Of a DNA stretch of 64,000 nucleotides, positions 39,999 to 52,339 are shown one piece after another (position 1 is the stretch's first letter; the number at the start of each line of letters is the position of its first letter). The notes beneath the pieces are model-generated. The model did not search any database and was not told the origin of the DNA. It saw only the letters and a program-made list of their open reading frames with translations. The stretch covers positions 18,699,578 through 18,763,577 of the forward strand of contig NC_091014.1 of the NCBI RefSeq assembly GCF_041296385.1, read 5' to 3'. The position numbers were made by a program, and so were the translations under genes. Source of the DNA: Aphelocoma coerulescens (taxonomy: Eukaryota; Chordata; Aves; Passeriformes; Corvidae).

Positions 39999-42900
39999 TC
40001 TGAAATTCTCTTTCTTTATTGACTCATCTCTTGTCATTTCCTAGGAAAGGTTCTCTTTTTCCCTCTAAAATTTGTCACTTCATTAATATAGCAGGAAGCT
40101 AAAGAATGATTACACAGCATGTGTTAGTTCTTTTCTAATGCAACAAGAAATAAATTTAGTAGAATTGCTAACAGCATTTTCTATAGCTTGCTTTCTCTCC
40201 TTCACTCCACCATCTACCCCCCCACCTTCTTTTTTTCTTTCTTTTTTTTTTTTTTTTTGTTACAATAATTGCTGTCTGAGCCTCAAAGGCTAAAAATCGT
40301 TTTTCATCTCATGCATGAAGAATTTTAGTCTGATTGATGACAGCTATGGAACCTTTCCTTAGTCACTAAGCTGCACTAATTTGCAAGCTAAAACAATATT
40401 AGCAAATTGTTAATGATCCATGAAACTGCAGCAGCAGCCTTAAATGTTACGCTCAGAACTTTCTTACAACTAAAGCAGCTTACCTAAATTCCCACAATGG
40501 GCACAAAATGAGATGGCATTTACAAAACAACAACAGTAGCAACCAAAATAATAATTGTGAAAGTGACAGGCTTGGCTAATGTAGTACATTAGTGTGAATA
40601 ATTTGTATTGAGGGCATGTGAACAATTAACATTAAAACCCAGACCTAGTTTGTAGCAGTTTGGATTTAATTTTCACATTGAGCTAAAGCTGGTGCATGCA
40701 CTTCCTGTCTGCACTTAATAGCAGCAATTTTCCTCTATTTCTATCACTGTGTGGCTGGCTTTTAAAATAAACTGGAAATCTTAGGAAAGAAAACAGAGTT
40801 AGTTTTGAAAATAACCTATGAGTATCATTTTGCATATTGAAAGAAGAGGATTTTTTTTCCTAAATGGAGCCCAAAATGCTGTTTGATGATTTATTTTTTG
40901 AAGTGTTTTGAGAAATTCTGTCAAATGAACAATATTCAAGCTGTTTCATGTTATTAGAGCATGTAGTAGTCTAGTTCCCAGTCAACATGTCAGTGTACAA
41001 GAAAACATACACTATTTTCAGCTGTGTATTTGCCATCAACAAAAGGAGACTGGTAAAGCAATATGGCCTTGTTCAGCACCTGTGTGATACACAACAGCTA
41101 GCAGGAAGAGTTTAAACAAAAGCATTGCTCCTTCCTGGGTCACATGAAGTTTGTGTGTGCATGTATGTGAAGTGATTTATAAAGCATATTATTAGTGTGT
41201 CTCATATTATCTCAAAAATCAAAGTGGTGCAATGTCAAACCATTATGAAACACAGAAAAAGAAATGTATCTAATACATAAAAAAGAAAATAAGCTATTAT
41301 AGAGAAAGAAAAAACACGGATATCTCTGGATATCTTCTAATAATTAAGAATTACATTTCAGCAGGGAGACTCTCGTATTTGTAACTTCACAATCAGTTCA
41401 TCAGAGCCAATTTGTGTAATTTAATCTTATCCTTTCTATAACAGTGGAATAAAGACTTAACAATACTTCTCAAACATGATCCATTATTTTGTGTCAACAA
41501 TGTTGTATTTTATTGTAGGTAAACAATTTTCCTATTAATTATTCTCTTTTGGGAAATTAAAAAATTACCTCCTGAACTGAGGTCTCCTGAGCAAATATAT
41601 ACAGAGATTGTACTGTTCCAGAAGGCACAGAAACCCAAACAGAAACAGGATGAAGCTGAGTGAGTAGAGGACAATAAGAGCTGCTGAAATGCTACATGTT
41701 CATCTAGATCATCCTTTCCACTGCAATAGTTTTTAACTGGTGGAACAAATATTTCCAAGTAACACATAACATTTTTTGGTAATTTTCATTTTCAGAGTTT
41801 CAAGGTCATAGTGAATGGTGGTTTTAGACTCCTGAACACAATATGTTACATTTATTATTCTTATGCAGTTGCCAGGTTCTGTAGCAAAATATTTTTATGC
41901 GGCACCAGAATCAAAAAGTACATTAACAGGATGTATGAATTCTCTATAAATATTTTTTTTGTTTAGTTTTTGTCTAATTCATCAACTTATAATACATCAG
42001 TATAGGTTGAAGCAATGATCTCATTTATTTTCATGGAAGGCAATTGTGTATTTTATTGCCTTGTTTTTCCTTTGTGATCATCTTCAATAGGAGGTTCTTT
42101 CCATCTGAAGTAAAGCTGAGTGTAGGATAACACATCACCAATATCTTTGTTTCACTGATGAGCTCAGTTTGTAGATCATAAATTTAACTCCTTATGACTG
42201 CATTTGGTATTTTTTATTAGAGCAGGAGAAATAACTGTACTTACCTGTTTAACGTGATTACTTTGATAGCAAAAGAAGGGAATTTGGAATGCCAAGATTT
42301 TTTGGAATCCCACTTATGTTTACTAAAATCCACTTTTTAAAGGTTAAAATACAAAGAAAGTACTATTAGGATGCCTTGTCTTTCACTGGGGTGAATAAAA
42401 ATACTATAAATTGTTAGATATTTATAAAGAATGATTAATCAGCTCCCATTTCATCCAAATCTCTGTATCTGTCAATAGACTATTTGATTACAAAATACAC
42501 TGGAAAATTTTGAGGATATAAACCAAAGGATTACAGCAATAATGCTTAAGTTTTCTGTAGGAAGACAAGTAAAAGGTCAATCTATATTTCTCAAAATATA
42601 TCTAAGAAAACCAGTTATAAGAGGTACTTTACCCAGTCAATGACATTTCAGGTATTAGTATTCATACCTTTGCTGTAAAATTGATATATATTAGTAGAAA
42701 AAGCAGAGAAGTGATAAAGCAACATTTGTGAAAGGAGATGTATAAAAGGATGCCTTTAGAAGATATGATGCTGAATCAACAGAGCAGTCAGTAAGGCCTT
42801 CCTGTCTTGTTAAGGAAAAGGTGAACTAAAAATTTTTCAGGATTAAAGAATTTACTGTTCCACTGAAAAAAAATTTGAAATTTTAAAGGTTAGTAATTTT

Positions 42901-44798
42901 GAAACATTTCCTTCAACATATAATATGAGTTCATGTGAAGTCTTTGGGTTTTTCTCTGAAGGATTACCTGTCACAGGGTCTGACATGGACCTCGAAAAGT
43001 ACTTGTAAATAAGAACTGAGACTGCTACACAGAGCATTAAATTATAAAACATCTTATGAGCATGGATAGACGTCATAAGGAAACATGGCAGCAGATTTTT
43101 TTGTTTTTTGAATGTTGGGTTTGGTTTTTTAATATATTATGATTGATTTAATATTATACCATCACCACCACATTCTGATTTACAAGTTACAAGATATCTT
43201 GTGGTCCCAGTGACTCATCACAAAACATGTTCTGAATTTTTTTCCCCAAAATAAAAATGCCATTATGTTAACATAAAAAGATAACAAAATTGTAACAGTA
43301 GAATAACTCAAAAATTGCAAACATGATATGACTGTGAGAAACTTGAAAAAATTCTCAAAGCAGTTTTTTATTTTCGACTTTTTGCTTTGATTGAAAAGGG
43401 AGGAGAAAGAGAAAAATCAAAGTTTTGAATTAACATTCTCTTTCCTACATACTTTGAGATGATAAGAACATAATAAACTAGTTTTACCTAAATAATTATA
43501 TTAACTTTTAGGACACACTGTGACCTCTGTATGTCATTTACTCAGGCAATGCTTTCTGTAAGTAAACTGAAGATTTTATTCTCAAAGTTTACAACATACA
43601 AACATACTGTAAAACCAGAAATGCAGTGCTGCTCATAAATGTCCTTCAGTAAGTTTAACAGTGCATTTGGCAGCAAATAGCATTTGGAACCTAATCTCCA
43701 AGTCCTTTTTAAAGGCCAGTTTCTTTATAGTTGAATAAATGTTTCTCTCAGCATTTGAAAAGTTTTAACAGAAGCTCCTCCAAAAGGCAGTATTCCCCTA
43801 AAAATCTTGAACTTGTTATTATATAAGGTAATTTCTTGATTCTTCTGTTTTTCTAGATGCATATTTTTTCTAAACAAAGTATAATAAAACCTTTATATGT
43901 ACCTTTAAAACCTTACACTAGTTGTAATGTTTGATAGAGCCTGGCACTTTTTGTGACACTTTGAGAAAATATTCTTTTTTTTTTCAAGGTCATAAGGTTA
44001 CATCAAATGTCTGTCCTGGTTCCTAGACTGGTTTGAACTTTTGAACAAAATCCAGGAGAATGCTTATAAAGACTCATCCATCAATTGTTCAAAAACTTGA
44101 AATTTAAAAGAAACTGGGCAAAAAAAAAAGGTGGAGAAAGTTTTCTCTTTTTTATCAGGTATGTATGAAAGTTTCTGTACAGCTCCACTAGGGCTGTAAT
44201 TCCCTAATTCAGCAATGTACTATTTGTGATAGTGATCTTTCATTGTGACTAATATGCTGCTTACCAAAGTGCTGCATGCCATCAGTCACTTTGTAGTTTC
44301 CAAAGACAAAACAAATTAGAAAACTTTCTTTAAACCATAACTCTGTGGAAGTATGAAGTTGGTGAGTTTGCTTTATAAAGAATTCTGAAAGCATTTTTTA
44401 ATTGTTACTCTACACCACTGGGGATGAAAGCTCCTTGAGTTTTGTGTTTTATACTTAGGAAAAAAAAAAAGGAAGTCAAGTCAGAATTAAGTGAAAATTT
44501 TGATTTTTTGGAAAAGCATGAAAAAATTACAATGTATTCCCTAATCAAGTTTAGCCAAAACCCAATCACCTCAAGATTACTTTTGAGTGTGCTGTTCAAA
44601 TTATCCATGGAGCTATCAGTTTCACGAGGATCAAACACTCCTGAGATTCATTCAGAAATGAGATGACATCATCTGATCCACTGCGTTAAACTTGTCTAAA
44701 TTGTTCCTCTCTCTTCAAATTTACCCTGAGACACATTTTAGACATATCACAGAGATTCATCCTGGTGTGGCATAAATTTCTCTCTAGACATGTCTAGA
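39999..44798. other. Unique AT-rich intergenic sequence
   Basis: About 4.8 kb with no supported gene or named repeat apart from a T-rich run at 40228-40258. The part at 40330-40800 has a more even composition than its surroundings and could be a conserved non-coding block. Nothing in it is coding. Confidence 0.5.
40228..40258. repeat. Poly-T / TTTC low-complexity run
   Basis: A T-rich run with two interrupting Cs, ending in 18 consecutive Ts, just after a C-rich stretch at 40217-40223. It could be the reversed poly-A of a retrocopy, but no retrocopy body is recognisable next to it. Confidence 0.85.
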
Positions 44799-45718
44799 TG
44801 CATTTAATTTACTTGGCAAAGTTTTGCTAACAGGGATGCTGCAGGCCTCTGTGATAAGAGGTCATGTGCTGGACACAGATGGTTCCAGGCAGTTCAAAGG
44901 GACCCACTGCAGGGCAAAGCTGAGCCCACCAGCCAGGCTGGTGCAGCCTCTGCAAAAACATATTTAAGAAAGAGTAAAAAATGCTATACAGGACCTGTGA
45001 CAGAGGAGTGAGGAAAATGTGAGAGAAACAATGTTGCAGACTCCTGGATCAGTGAGGAAGGAGGGAGGGAGGTGCTCCAGATGCTGGATCTGAGGTTCAT
45101 CTCCAGCCAGTGGAGAATGGTTGTTCCCTTGCAGTTCATGGAAGAATACAGTAGAGATATCCATGCTGCTGTCTGTCAAGGACCTTCTTGAAGGAAGCTG
45201 CAACCCATGGAGCATCCATGCTGGAGCAGTTTCCTGGCAGAAACTGTGGCCTGTGAGGGACCCAGGCTGGAGCAGTCCATTCTTGAAGGACTGCACCCCA
45301 TTCATAGGACACATTCTTCAAGAACTGCAGCCCATGGCAAGGACTGATGTTGGAGATGTTTGTAGAGTTTCCTCCCATGTATCTCATGGGAGAAAGCCCA
45401 TGCCAGAGCATGGGAAAACTGTGATGACGAATGACTGACAGAGGTAGAGTGTTATAAACTGACTTCAGCCCCCATTCCTCATCCCCCTGTGCTACTTGGA
45501 GTGAGAAGAAGCAAAAAAGCTATGAATTAAGTTCATTCATGTCTAGGTTCAATCAATCTAGAAAGAAGAGGAAGGGGAGGACAGATATTTTAGTTTTTTC
45601 TTTGTTTTTCATCATTCTATTCTACTTTTAATCGACAAAAAGTTAAATTACTCTTCCCAAGTTGAGCCTGTTCTACCTCCTATGGTAAGTGGTAAGCAAT
45701 TACCCTGGTTTTAAGGCT
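44799..45718 (+). mobile_element. Passerine-type ERV LTR (copy B), interrupted by CR1
   Basis: This belongs to the same LTR family as 1-265 and the minus-strand copy at 58373-59481. Shared landmarks in order are ACTTGGCAAAGTTTTG near the 5' end, AACATATTTAAGAAAGAG near 44960, a GGATCAGTGAGGAAGGAGGG block at about 45047, repeated CATGGAG/CTGGAGCAG units (45190-45300), CAGCCCCCATTCCTCATCCC near 45470, and TAAATTACTCTTCCCAAGTT followed by GAGCCTGTTC near 45645-45675. The last two correspond to the family's poly(A)-signal and R region, although AATAAA itself has decayed. The sequence stops abruptly where CR1 begins. Open frames inside it have no retroviral protein similarity. Confidence 0.8.
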
Positions 45719-46259
45719 TTGAGGGTGATTCTGCCCCTCTACTCTGCTCTGGTGAGACTCCACGTTGAGTGCTGCATTCAGTTTTTGGATCCCCAGCACA
45801 GGAAAAACATCAGCTTTTTGGAGTGAGTCCAGAGGAGGTCAGCAAGACGATCAGAAGGATGGAGAACCTCTCCTATGAGGAAAGGCTAAGAGAATTGGGA
45901 TTGTTCAGCCTGGAAAAAAGGCAGCTTCAGGGTGACTTAACTGGGACTTCCCAGTACCAGAAGGGAGCCTACAAGAGACTTTCTTCAAGGGCATGTGGTG
46001 ATAGAAAAAAGGGGAATGACTTCAAACTGAAAGAGGGTAGGTTTAGATTAGATATTAAGAAAAAATTTTTTACTACGACAATGGTATGGTACTGGAACAG
46101 GTTGCCCAGGGATCGTCCCTGGAGGTGTTCAAGACCAGGTTGGACTGGGGCTCTGAGCAACCTGATCTCATGGAAAGTGTCCCTGCCCATGGCAAGGGAG
46201 TTGGAAATAAATGATCTTTAAGGTCCCTTCCAACAAAAACCATTCTATGATTCCATGAA
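45719..46259 (+). mobile_element. CR1 LINE 3' fragment, ORF2 C-terminus open over 150 codons
   Basis: This CR1 fragment of about 540 bp is closely related to the one at 50.8 kb; both encode GLFSLEKRQLQGDL. An open frame at 45769-46221 (150 codons) contains VSKTIRRMENLSYEERLREL, the GLFSLEKR block, FRLDIKKKFFTT and WYWNRLPRD, so the C-terminal part of ORF2 is mostly readable. The frame slips after the RLPRD motif, since the expected PSLEVF segment is in another frame. It ends with CCTTCCAACAAAAACCATTC and a TATGATTCCATGA terminal unit. It lacks the reverse transcriptase core. It lies directly against LTR copy B. Confidence 0.92.
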
Positions 46260-46717
46260 TGTTGAAATGCTACTCATGAGCCTGCAAACACTATCTTTTA
46301 TTGTATTCCAGGAGAGAAAAAAAAATGATCATAATCTTTGCCTGAAGTGTTTTCATAATTTGTTCTATAAATAAGAGTTATCATACCCTACTTTTAGTAA
46401 ATTGTTATAAATATAATTGAAGGAAATTTATGAGAAATTTATAAAGAAAATCATGAGAACTCAAAAATAATAATAAAGAAAATGAAATCAGAGTAATTAA
46501 TAAAAAAGGCACTCATAAAAGCTAGCTGAAGGGATTCAGAACTTTTCCTGGAAGGGTTTGTGTTAAGATCTGAACATTCAGAGTCAAAATTTATATTCAG
46601 TTGGTTCATATCTCTATGCTACCTGCAAGAATTTTGTGTTAAAATATGGAGGAGGAACACTTTAAAAAGTTACAGAGAAAGAAGTATGCAACATTTAGAC
46701 TGACAGTCTTAAAATGG
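46260..46717. other. Short spacer, possibly the far end of LTR copy B
   Basis: About 460 bp between the CR1 tail and the next LTR. The first 70-100 bases (ACTCATGAGCCTG near 46272, TTGTATTCCAGGAGAG near 46301) weakly resemble the 3' end of the LTR family of copy B as I recall it, which would make the CR1 an insertion inside that LTR. The rest is AT-rich and unassigned. Confidence 0.35.
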
Positions 46718-48070
46718 TGTGGCAGTTTGACGCTGGTTAGGCACCAAGCACCATGGAAAAATATTAACTTACTTGCATCTGCTATAGCTGAGCAGAGAAG
46801 GGGAAATTAAAACCTCATTTTCATGAGGCAAAATAAGGATTATTGAGGAAAAAGGAAAACTTCAAGGCAAAACAGGTCTAAACTTAAACAGTATAAAGAA
46901 GATTTATTACTAACAGAATTAAAAGTAACAAGAATAATGAGAAACCAAAGCAAACTTTCAGAACACCTTTCTCTTCTAGTACCTCCCTCTTTTCACCAAC
47001 CTGCCCAAGGGAAACAAACATGGGGTTTTGGTCAGTGTTTAATTTCTTAAGTCTTTTTTTATGTTTATGGAAAAAGTTCCTTCTGCTGTGCCGTGGGATT
47101 CTTCTCACAGAAGATTGTTTTCTGCAAACTCGTCTAGCATGGTTTCAAACTTCACAAATGACAGTCCCACCCAAATCTGCTTCAGTGAAAAAAAAAATCT
47201 CTCCCACAGGTCTCTCAGTCTTTTCACAACTGCCAGTGTGGGTCATCATGGTTCATGGAGTTTTAGTCTTTTAAGGATGAGCTATCCCAGCCTGAAAGCA
47301 AGGGCTCTCTTTTTCAATTTCTAAAAGTCTCTCACACAATCTATGCACTCTGGCATGAGCACTCTTTTTTAATGGGCTGCGTGTGGATCTCTGCACCCCC
47401 CATGCACTTCAATGAATTATAGAGAAACAGTTGGTTATATTATAGTCCTCACCGTGGCTTGCAGTAGAATCTCAGCTCTGGTGTTTGGACTGCCTCTGTC
47501 CTCTCCCTTCCCTCCACCGACCTTGGTGCCGCCATGTTTTCTTCTTCCTCACTTTTCCTTTCTTTCTGACTTGGAAGAAAATTGGTGTCTGTTAAGTTGC
47601 AGCTGAGAAGTTGATTTTGTCTGGGCTCTGCATCAGGGAAATACTTGCCATGTGTCTCGTTGCTGGCCGCGTGTTGTTTTTTTCCCGATTTGGCACGAGC
47701 TGCACCGGCCACGTGGAAGGGCCTGCCGGGCCCCACATGGGCTGCGCTGGCCCCAGAGGCCCGTGCCGTGCGGTCCCGGCTGCTCACAGCTGCTTGTGGC
47801 TCCAGGGTCGTTCTCCTGGTGGCCCAGCCCTGCACCGCCAGGCCCCAGAAACCCCCCCTCACCCTCGGTGGGGAAGCAGGGAAAAAACAAACTTTTTATG
47901 CTTCCTCCTTCCTTAAAATATGTCATAACAGAGGCGTTACCAGCCTGTCCCATTGGTCTAGCAACCTGCCCATCAGCTACTCGGCTCTGTGCCAGTCACA
48001 GAAGGTTCAAGCAGCGGTTTTTTTCTTCTGTCTCTACAAACCAACTGTTCTAAACTGCTAAACCACCACA
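46718..48070 (-). mobile_element. Solo ERV LTR (1353 bp) with perfect 5-bp target duplication
   Basis: On the minus strand this starts TGTGGTGGTTTAGC (complement of 48057-48070) and ends CAAACTGCCACA at 46718. The ends are an imperfect TG...CA inverted pair. AATGG is present immediately on both sides (46713-46717 and 48071-48075), a clean 5-bp target-site duplication as expected for ERVL-like or some class I elements. An AATAAA signal on the minus strand lies at 46903-46908, about 190 bp from the 3' end, followed by an R-like CTTCTTTATACTG stretch. The GC-rich inner part (about 47690-47870) holds CCCATGTGGGGCCC, shared with the LTR at 53.4 kb. No internal retroviral genes remain, so it is a solo LTR formed by LTR-LTR recombination. 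Open frames of 64-138 codons inside it are GC-driven artefacts. Confidence 0.88.
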
Positions 48071-48794
48071 AATGGGAAAAAAATTCAAAGTAATTTCTCC
48101 CTCCAAATAGGAAAGTAATACCTAGGATTTAAAACTGATCTCAAACAGTGACTTATATTTTAAGGTGTTAACATGGCACATTTTTCCATGTGCTACTACA
48201 GTTGATTCTCTTTTCTTTTTTAAAACTTGGAAAGAGATATTTTGAGAGAAAGTGTAATGGCAAAAAATGTGATCTATTGAAAAAGTATAGCTTTTAGCCT
48301 ATATAAAGGTAATGACTTCAATGCTTGCATGTTATTCCATCATGCGTCTCTCAAAAGATAAATCCGCTTGTGACCCTCTGATCCACTTCTAGGTGACAGA
48401 ATAAATCTATCAGTTTGCTGCAATCTTACTGATTTGAATAGCAAGATAATTGCTAGGAACAGTGCCTTGTGAGTTCACCCTTGATGGCTGTGAAATTTCA
48501 TCTTTTACAATATTTTGCAACTGTTAGTGTCATATTCACAGTTATTATATTCCCGAAATCAGACTATTTGAAATCAGCCATATTTGGCCATACAAAGTAT
48601 ATTTGCCTTTCTTTAAAGTTTTAACAAACTTTATACAACTAAAAACAGTTTAGGTCACTTTTTATGCAAAGTAAATTGATTATACTCCACAATCAAAATT
48701 AGATTACAAAATGCTAATGGTGGCAGCAGGAAAATCTTGCAAGCAATTCTGTCACTTTGTAGGATACCATCTTTTAACAAACTGTATAAATAAC
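48071..48794. other. Unique AT-rich spacer
   Basis: About 720 bp of unassigned AT-rich sequence between two minus-strand LTRs. No gene or repeat recognised. Confidence 0.55.
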
Positions 48795-49312
48795 TGTACT
48801 AGTTTGAAAACAAACCAGTGGGAGATCACAAGTCAGAATTATAATTTGATAGGAAAATTAAAATAAATACAGTAGTACAAGAACACTGACAGAGTCAGGA
48901 TACAACCTGACACACTGGCAGTCAGGATGGTGGTAGCAGTCCAGATGAAGTGGTGCTGTTGAAGCAGTGATCCTGTAGAAAAGGGTCTGGTCTTCACCTG
49001 AAGGTCCAGTGGTGGCTCTGGTCCTCTGGGACCCCAGTAGGTAGGACTACTTGTGCTGTTCCAAACCCCAGATTATATCCAGGTGGGTATGCTTGGTTCC
49101 TCCCCCTGGGCAGAGCATCTCACAATGGGATGGTGTAATTCTATGAGTCATGCCGTGGGTCCTTGATAGCCCATTAAACAGAGATAGTCCCTGGAGGGAG
49201 TTATCAGGGATGAGTCGTGGTAGGAGATAACAAACATTGCCCCACCTGCTTTAGCAGCTTGTGATAATAGAATACATGCTTTTGGTTACGTCCTACATTG
49301 TAACCTAGGACA
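48795..49312 (-). mobile_element. Solo ERV LTR (518 bp) with 5-bp target duplication
   Basis: The ends are TGTACTAG (48795) and TAGGACA (to 49312), and ATAAC flanks both sides (48790-48794 and 49313-49317). On the minus strand it runs from TGTCCTAGG to CTAGTACA, with a TATA-like GGATATAATC (complement near 49071-49080) midway, followed by CAGGTTGTATCCTGACTCTG near the start of the likely R region. That order fits a bird ERV LTR I recall, and supports the minus orientation. It is short and complete, with no internal region. The 5-bp duplication would read as 6 bp if the terminal A were counted. Confidence 0.85.
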
Positions 49313-50769
49313 ATAACCATGTAGAGTAACATATCTGAGACAGTGATTTTAAATTGCTAAAATAGACTAAAGAAAGCAAATCACTGCTAGATCTCACTGT
49401 TCCTTTACAAAGGAGCTGAACTAAAACTGTTCTTCCTCAATCTATAAAATAAGATTTAAATCCTCAGCCTGTGAGATTTAAAAGTATAAAGAATGTGGAA
49501 AGTAGAGAGTTTTATTAACATCTCTTCAAGATGTTATATTTATGATTTAGAATATTTAAATCTTCCACATATATTCCTCCAATGAACAAATAACATTTTC
49601 TTTAAAAAATCATTAAAATATATTAAAATTGTGTAAACTGAAAATTTACAAATTTTGAAAGCAACCATTTTCTAATCACTTAGAAATTTTTCATACTGTT
49701 AATTATGTATTTGATTAGAAGGCTCACTTATCTGTTCTTCTCTTTCTTTTTAACTTCAGTGCTTCTCTTTTTTCTGTTTCTCCCCTCTCTACAGTGAATT
49801 AAGAATAGTTTGTTGGAAAAAGTATATGTGGCCCTACTCCAGTAAATGAGAAAGAAAATGACTATACTAGAATTTTTACATAATTTTAAAATATAAACAG
49901 TTATTCACTACTTAATAATTTAGTGGCCTGTTTGTATACAAAAAAGTGTAAAAAACAATTTCAGAGACTTAATTTTGTTCAAACATGCTTTGAGTTTATC
50001 AGGGAGTTCTGTTTAGAGACAAGAAGAACATTTTGCATCAGTAAAGATCACATTTGGACTGTGTCCACTCTGCACTGCAATATGGTGATCTTTTATGTCA
50101 TATTCTCTCCCCTGAACTCTCCTGTTTGTTGATGACAGAACTGCAGAATTTTCCCTCCTTGCAAATATTCACTTTTTCTTCATGCTACTCCAGTTATATG
50201 ACACTGTAGAGTAGCAAATTGCAGAAAAGATAGTTGACCAAGTTACTGTAAAATTACATCTTTCCCTGTGGCTTTATCAAGAGGCAAATCCAAATGACAT
50301 AACCATTCCCTGATTGTATTCCCACTGTTAAGTCAAAGTCACCTTAACCTATTTACTTATCAGGGAAACAGTAAATAATGTTTACATGCAAATTCTTTTT
50401 TACAATACCATGTTCAAGAAGCTGACAATTTCTTTCATAGAGTCTTTATTTCCCCCAATTTTTTGACCCCTTTCTGTTAACAAAGAGGGAGTAAACCTCT
50501 AATTTCATACAAGCTTATCATTTATTGAGAAATCTTGTATCCATTACAAATCTCCTTTTATCACAGAAAATGTAAGTGATGAATTGTATGTTCTTTTTGC
50601 ATGAGTTATCATTTATTGGACTTTGGTATTGGTTTTGATTTATATCTATAACAGCACAGCAAAGATTTGAAGTGACAGAGATGTTGTTTTTTTTCCCTCT
50701 ACCTTTATTTGACCAAGATTACAATGGGTTACATGAGTTAAATAATTGCATAGACATATCATACAAAAG
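49313..50769. other. Unique AT-rich intergenic sequence
   Basis: About 1.5 kb with no recognisable gene or repeat. A 69-codon frame at 49923-50132 has no domain. Confidence 0.55.
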
Positions 50770-51278
50770 AAGCTCCATTCAGCTCTGGGATCTCCAGCAC
50801 AGGAAGGACATTGACTTCTTGGACCAGGTTCAGAGGAGGGTCAGCAAGATGACTAGAGGGAAGAACCTCTCCTACAAGGAAAGCCTAAAGGAATTGGGAT
50901 TGTTCAGCCTGGAAAAAAGGCAGCTTCAGGGTGACCTAATTGTGACCTTCCAGTGCCATAAGGGGACCTACAGGAAAGATGGAATAGAACTTTGTACAAG
51001 AAAATGAAGTGACAGGACAAGAAGGAATGGCTTCAAACTGAAAGAGGTTAGGTTTAGATTAGATATTAGGAAAAAACTCTTTTCTGTGAGGGTTGTGAGG
51101 CACTGGAACAGGTTGCCCAGAGAATCTGTGGATGTCCCATCCTGGAAGTGTTCAAGGCCAGGTTGGATGGAGCTCTGAGTAACCTGGCCTAGTGAAAATG
51201 CCTCTGCCAATGGCAAGGGATTTGAAACTAGATGATATTTAAGATCCCTTCCAACTCAGGCCATTCTCTGATTCTTGG
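50770..51278 (+). mobile_element. CR1 LINE 3' fragment, same subfamily as 45.8 kb
   Basis: A CR1 ORF2 C-terminal fragment with 3' end. It encodes LWDLQHRKDIDFLDQVQRRV, then KMTRGKNLSYKESLKELGLF and SLEKRQLQGDL, before a stop in the segment after the CHKGTY motif at about 51005. CR1 resumes in another frame with the equivalent of LDIRKKLFS and RHWNRLPRE. The tail TCCCTTCCAACTCAGGCCAT then TCTCTGATTCTTGG closes it. Wording in nucleotide detail (GTTCAGCCTGGAAAAAAGGC) is identical to the copy at 45.9 kb, so both derive from one subfamily. Confidence 0.92.
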
Positions 51279-52339
51279 ATAAGAAGATGCCAAAGATGAT
51301 TAAATAATATGAAATATCGCATGCAAACGAACAAGAGTTATACATAAATAAACAAGTTGATTAATTAAATAAATAATTTTGTGACTGTATAAAAAGTTAA
51401 CTGCATAAAGCAGCTGGTAGGCTAAACCAGAAACAATGAAGCTGATACAGCCACCAAACTGAGTATGTATTAATTTGTCATTTTAATGGAGATACTGTTC
51501 AGACTGAATCAGACAGAAAGTTAAAAATATTTCTGTTCAGTGAGCAGACTTCCTGGTTTAAACACTTGGATGACAGGAGACAACTTGTGAGGTAGATGTA
51601 AGTAAATTGAGAAATTGATTTTTGCTGACTCTAAATAACTGCTGGAGTCAGGCTGGGACACTGTAAATGAAGAGGCTAGGAAAGCAAGGTACAGAAAGGC
51701 AAAGAGACCAAGCAGGAGACTGCATAAAGTAAAATTTAGATATTGTAGTTACAAAAAGAAAATATGTAGTCAATGTAAATAATTCTTTAAGCTCATGTGA
51801 TAATGTACTTCATTCTTGCATCCTTCAGTGTTCAAGGCTTTCCATTATAAAGCCTATTTTGCAGTATTGTCCATTGTTGTCAGAAAAGTCATAATTCTTC
51901 AAAGTGATCCAAGCCAGGGTGCATATTTAACAACTGTTTTGTTTTCTAAATGTTATGTCCTAATTTGTTCAACATGTAGGCCTACTCTGAGCAATTCAAA
52001 TTAAGAAACAAGAATAGATACCTCAAAGAGAACATACCTTCTTACTCTATGAAAGCTCTCTACAGGTAGTCTGATGAATCAAACACTGGAGATATTGCCT
52101 TTGTCGCACTGAGTTCTTAAAGGCTGGATTAATCTAGACATCTCAATTTTAGGCTGTGAATATATATCAAACAGAAAAAACCCTAAATGTCTGATTTACA
52201 GTATAGAACCCTTAAAGCTTGCAGAATCTATTATTTCCATTTATTTCAATGACTCTATACTTACTATCTACACAAGAAAACTGACGTATAAGTATGCAGC
52301 ATGAATAAGATTCAACGACTATTCATGATTAAAAGATTA
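51279..52339. other. Unique AT-rich intergenic sequence
   Basis: About 1.1 kb, unassigned. No domain-bearing frame. Confidence 0.55.

Noticed and set aside
39537..40037. 166-codon minus-strand frame
   Set aside because: It is the antisense shadow of the plus-strand CR1 ORF2 C-terminus at 39463-39882.
47449..48061. Overlapping GC-rich frames of 100-138 codons on both strands, Pro/Arg/Ala-rich
   Set aside because: All sit in the GC-rich U3 part of the LTR at 46718-48070. Open frames on both strands at once point to composition, not coding.
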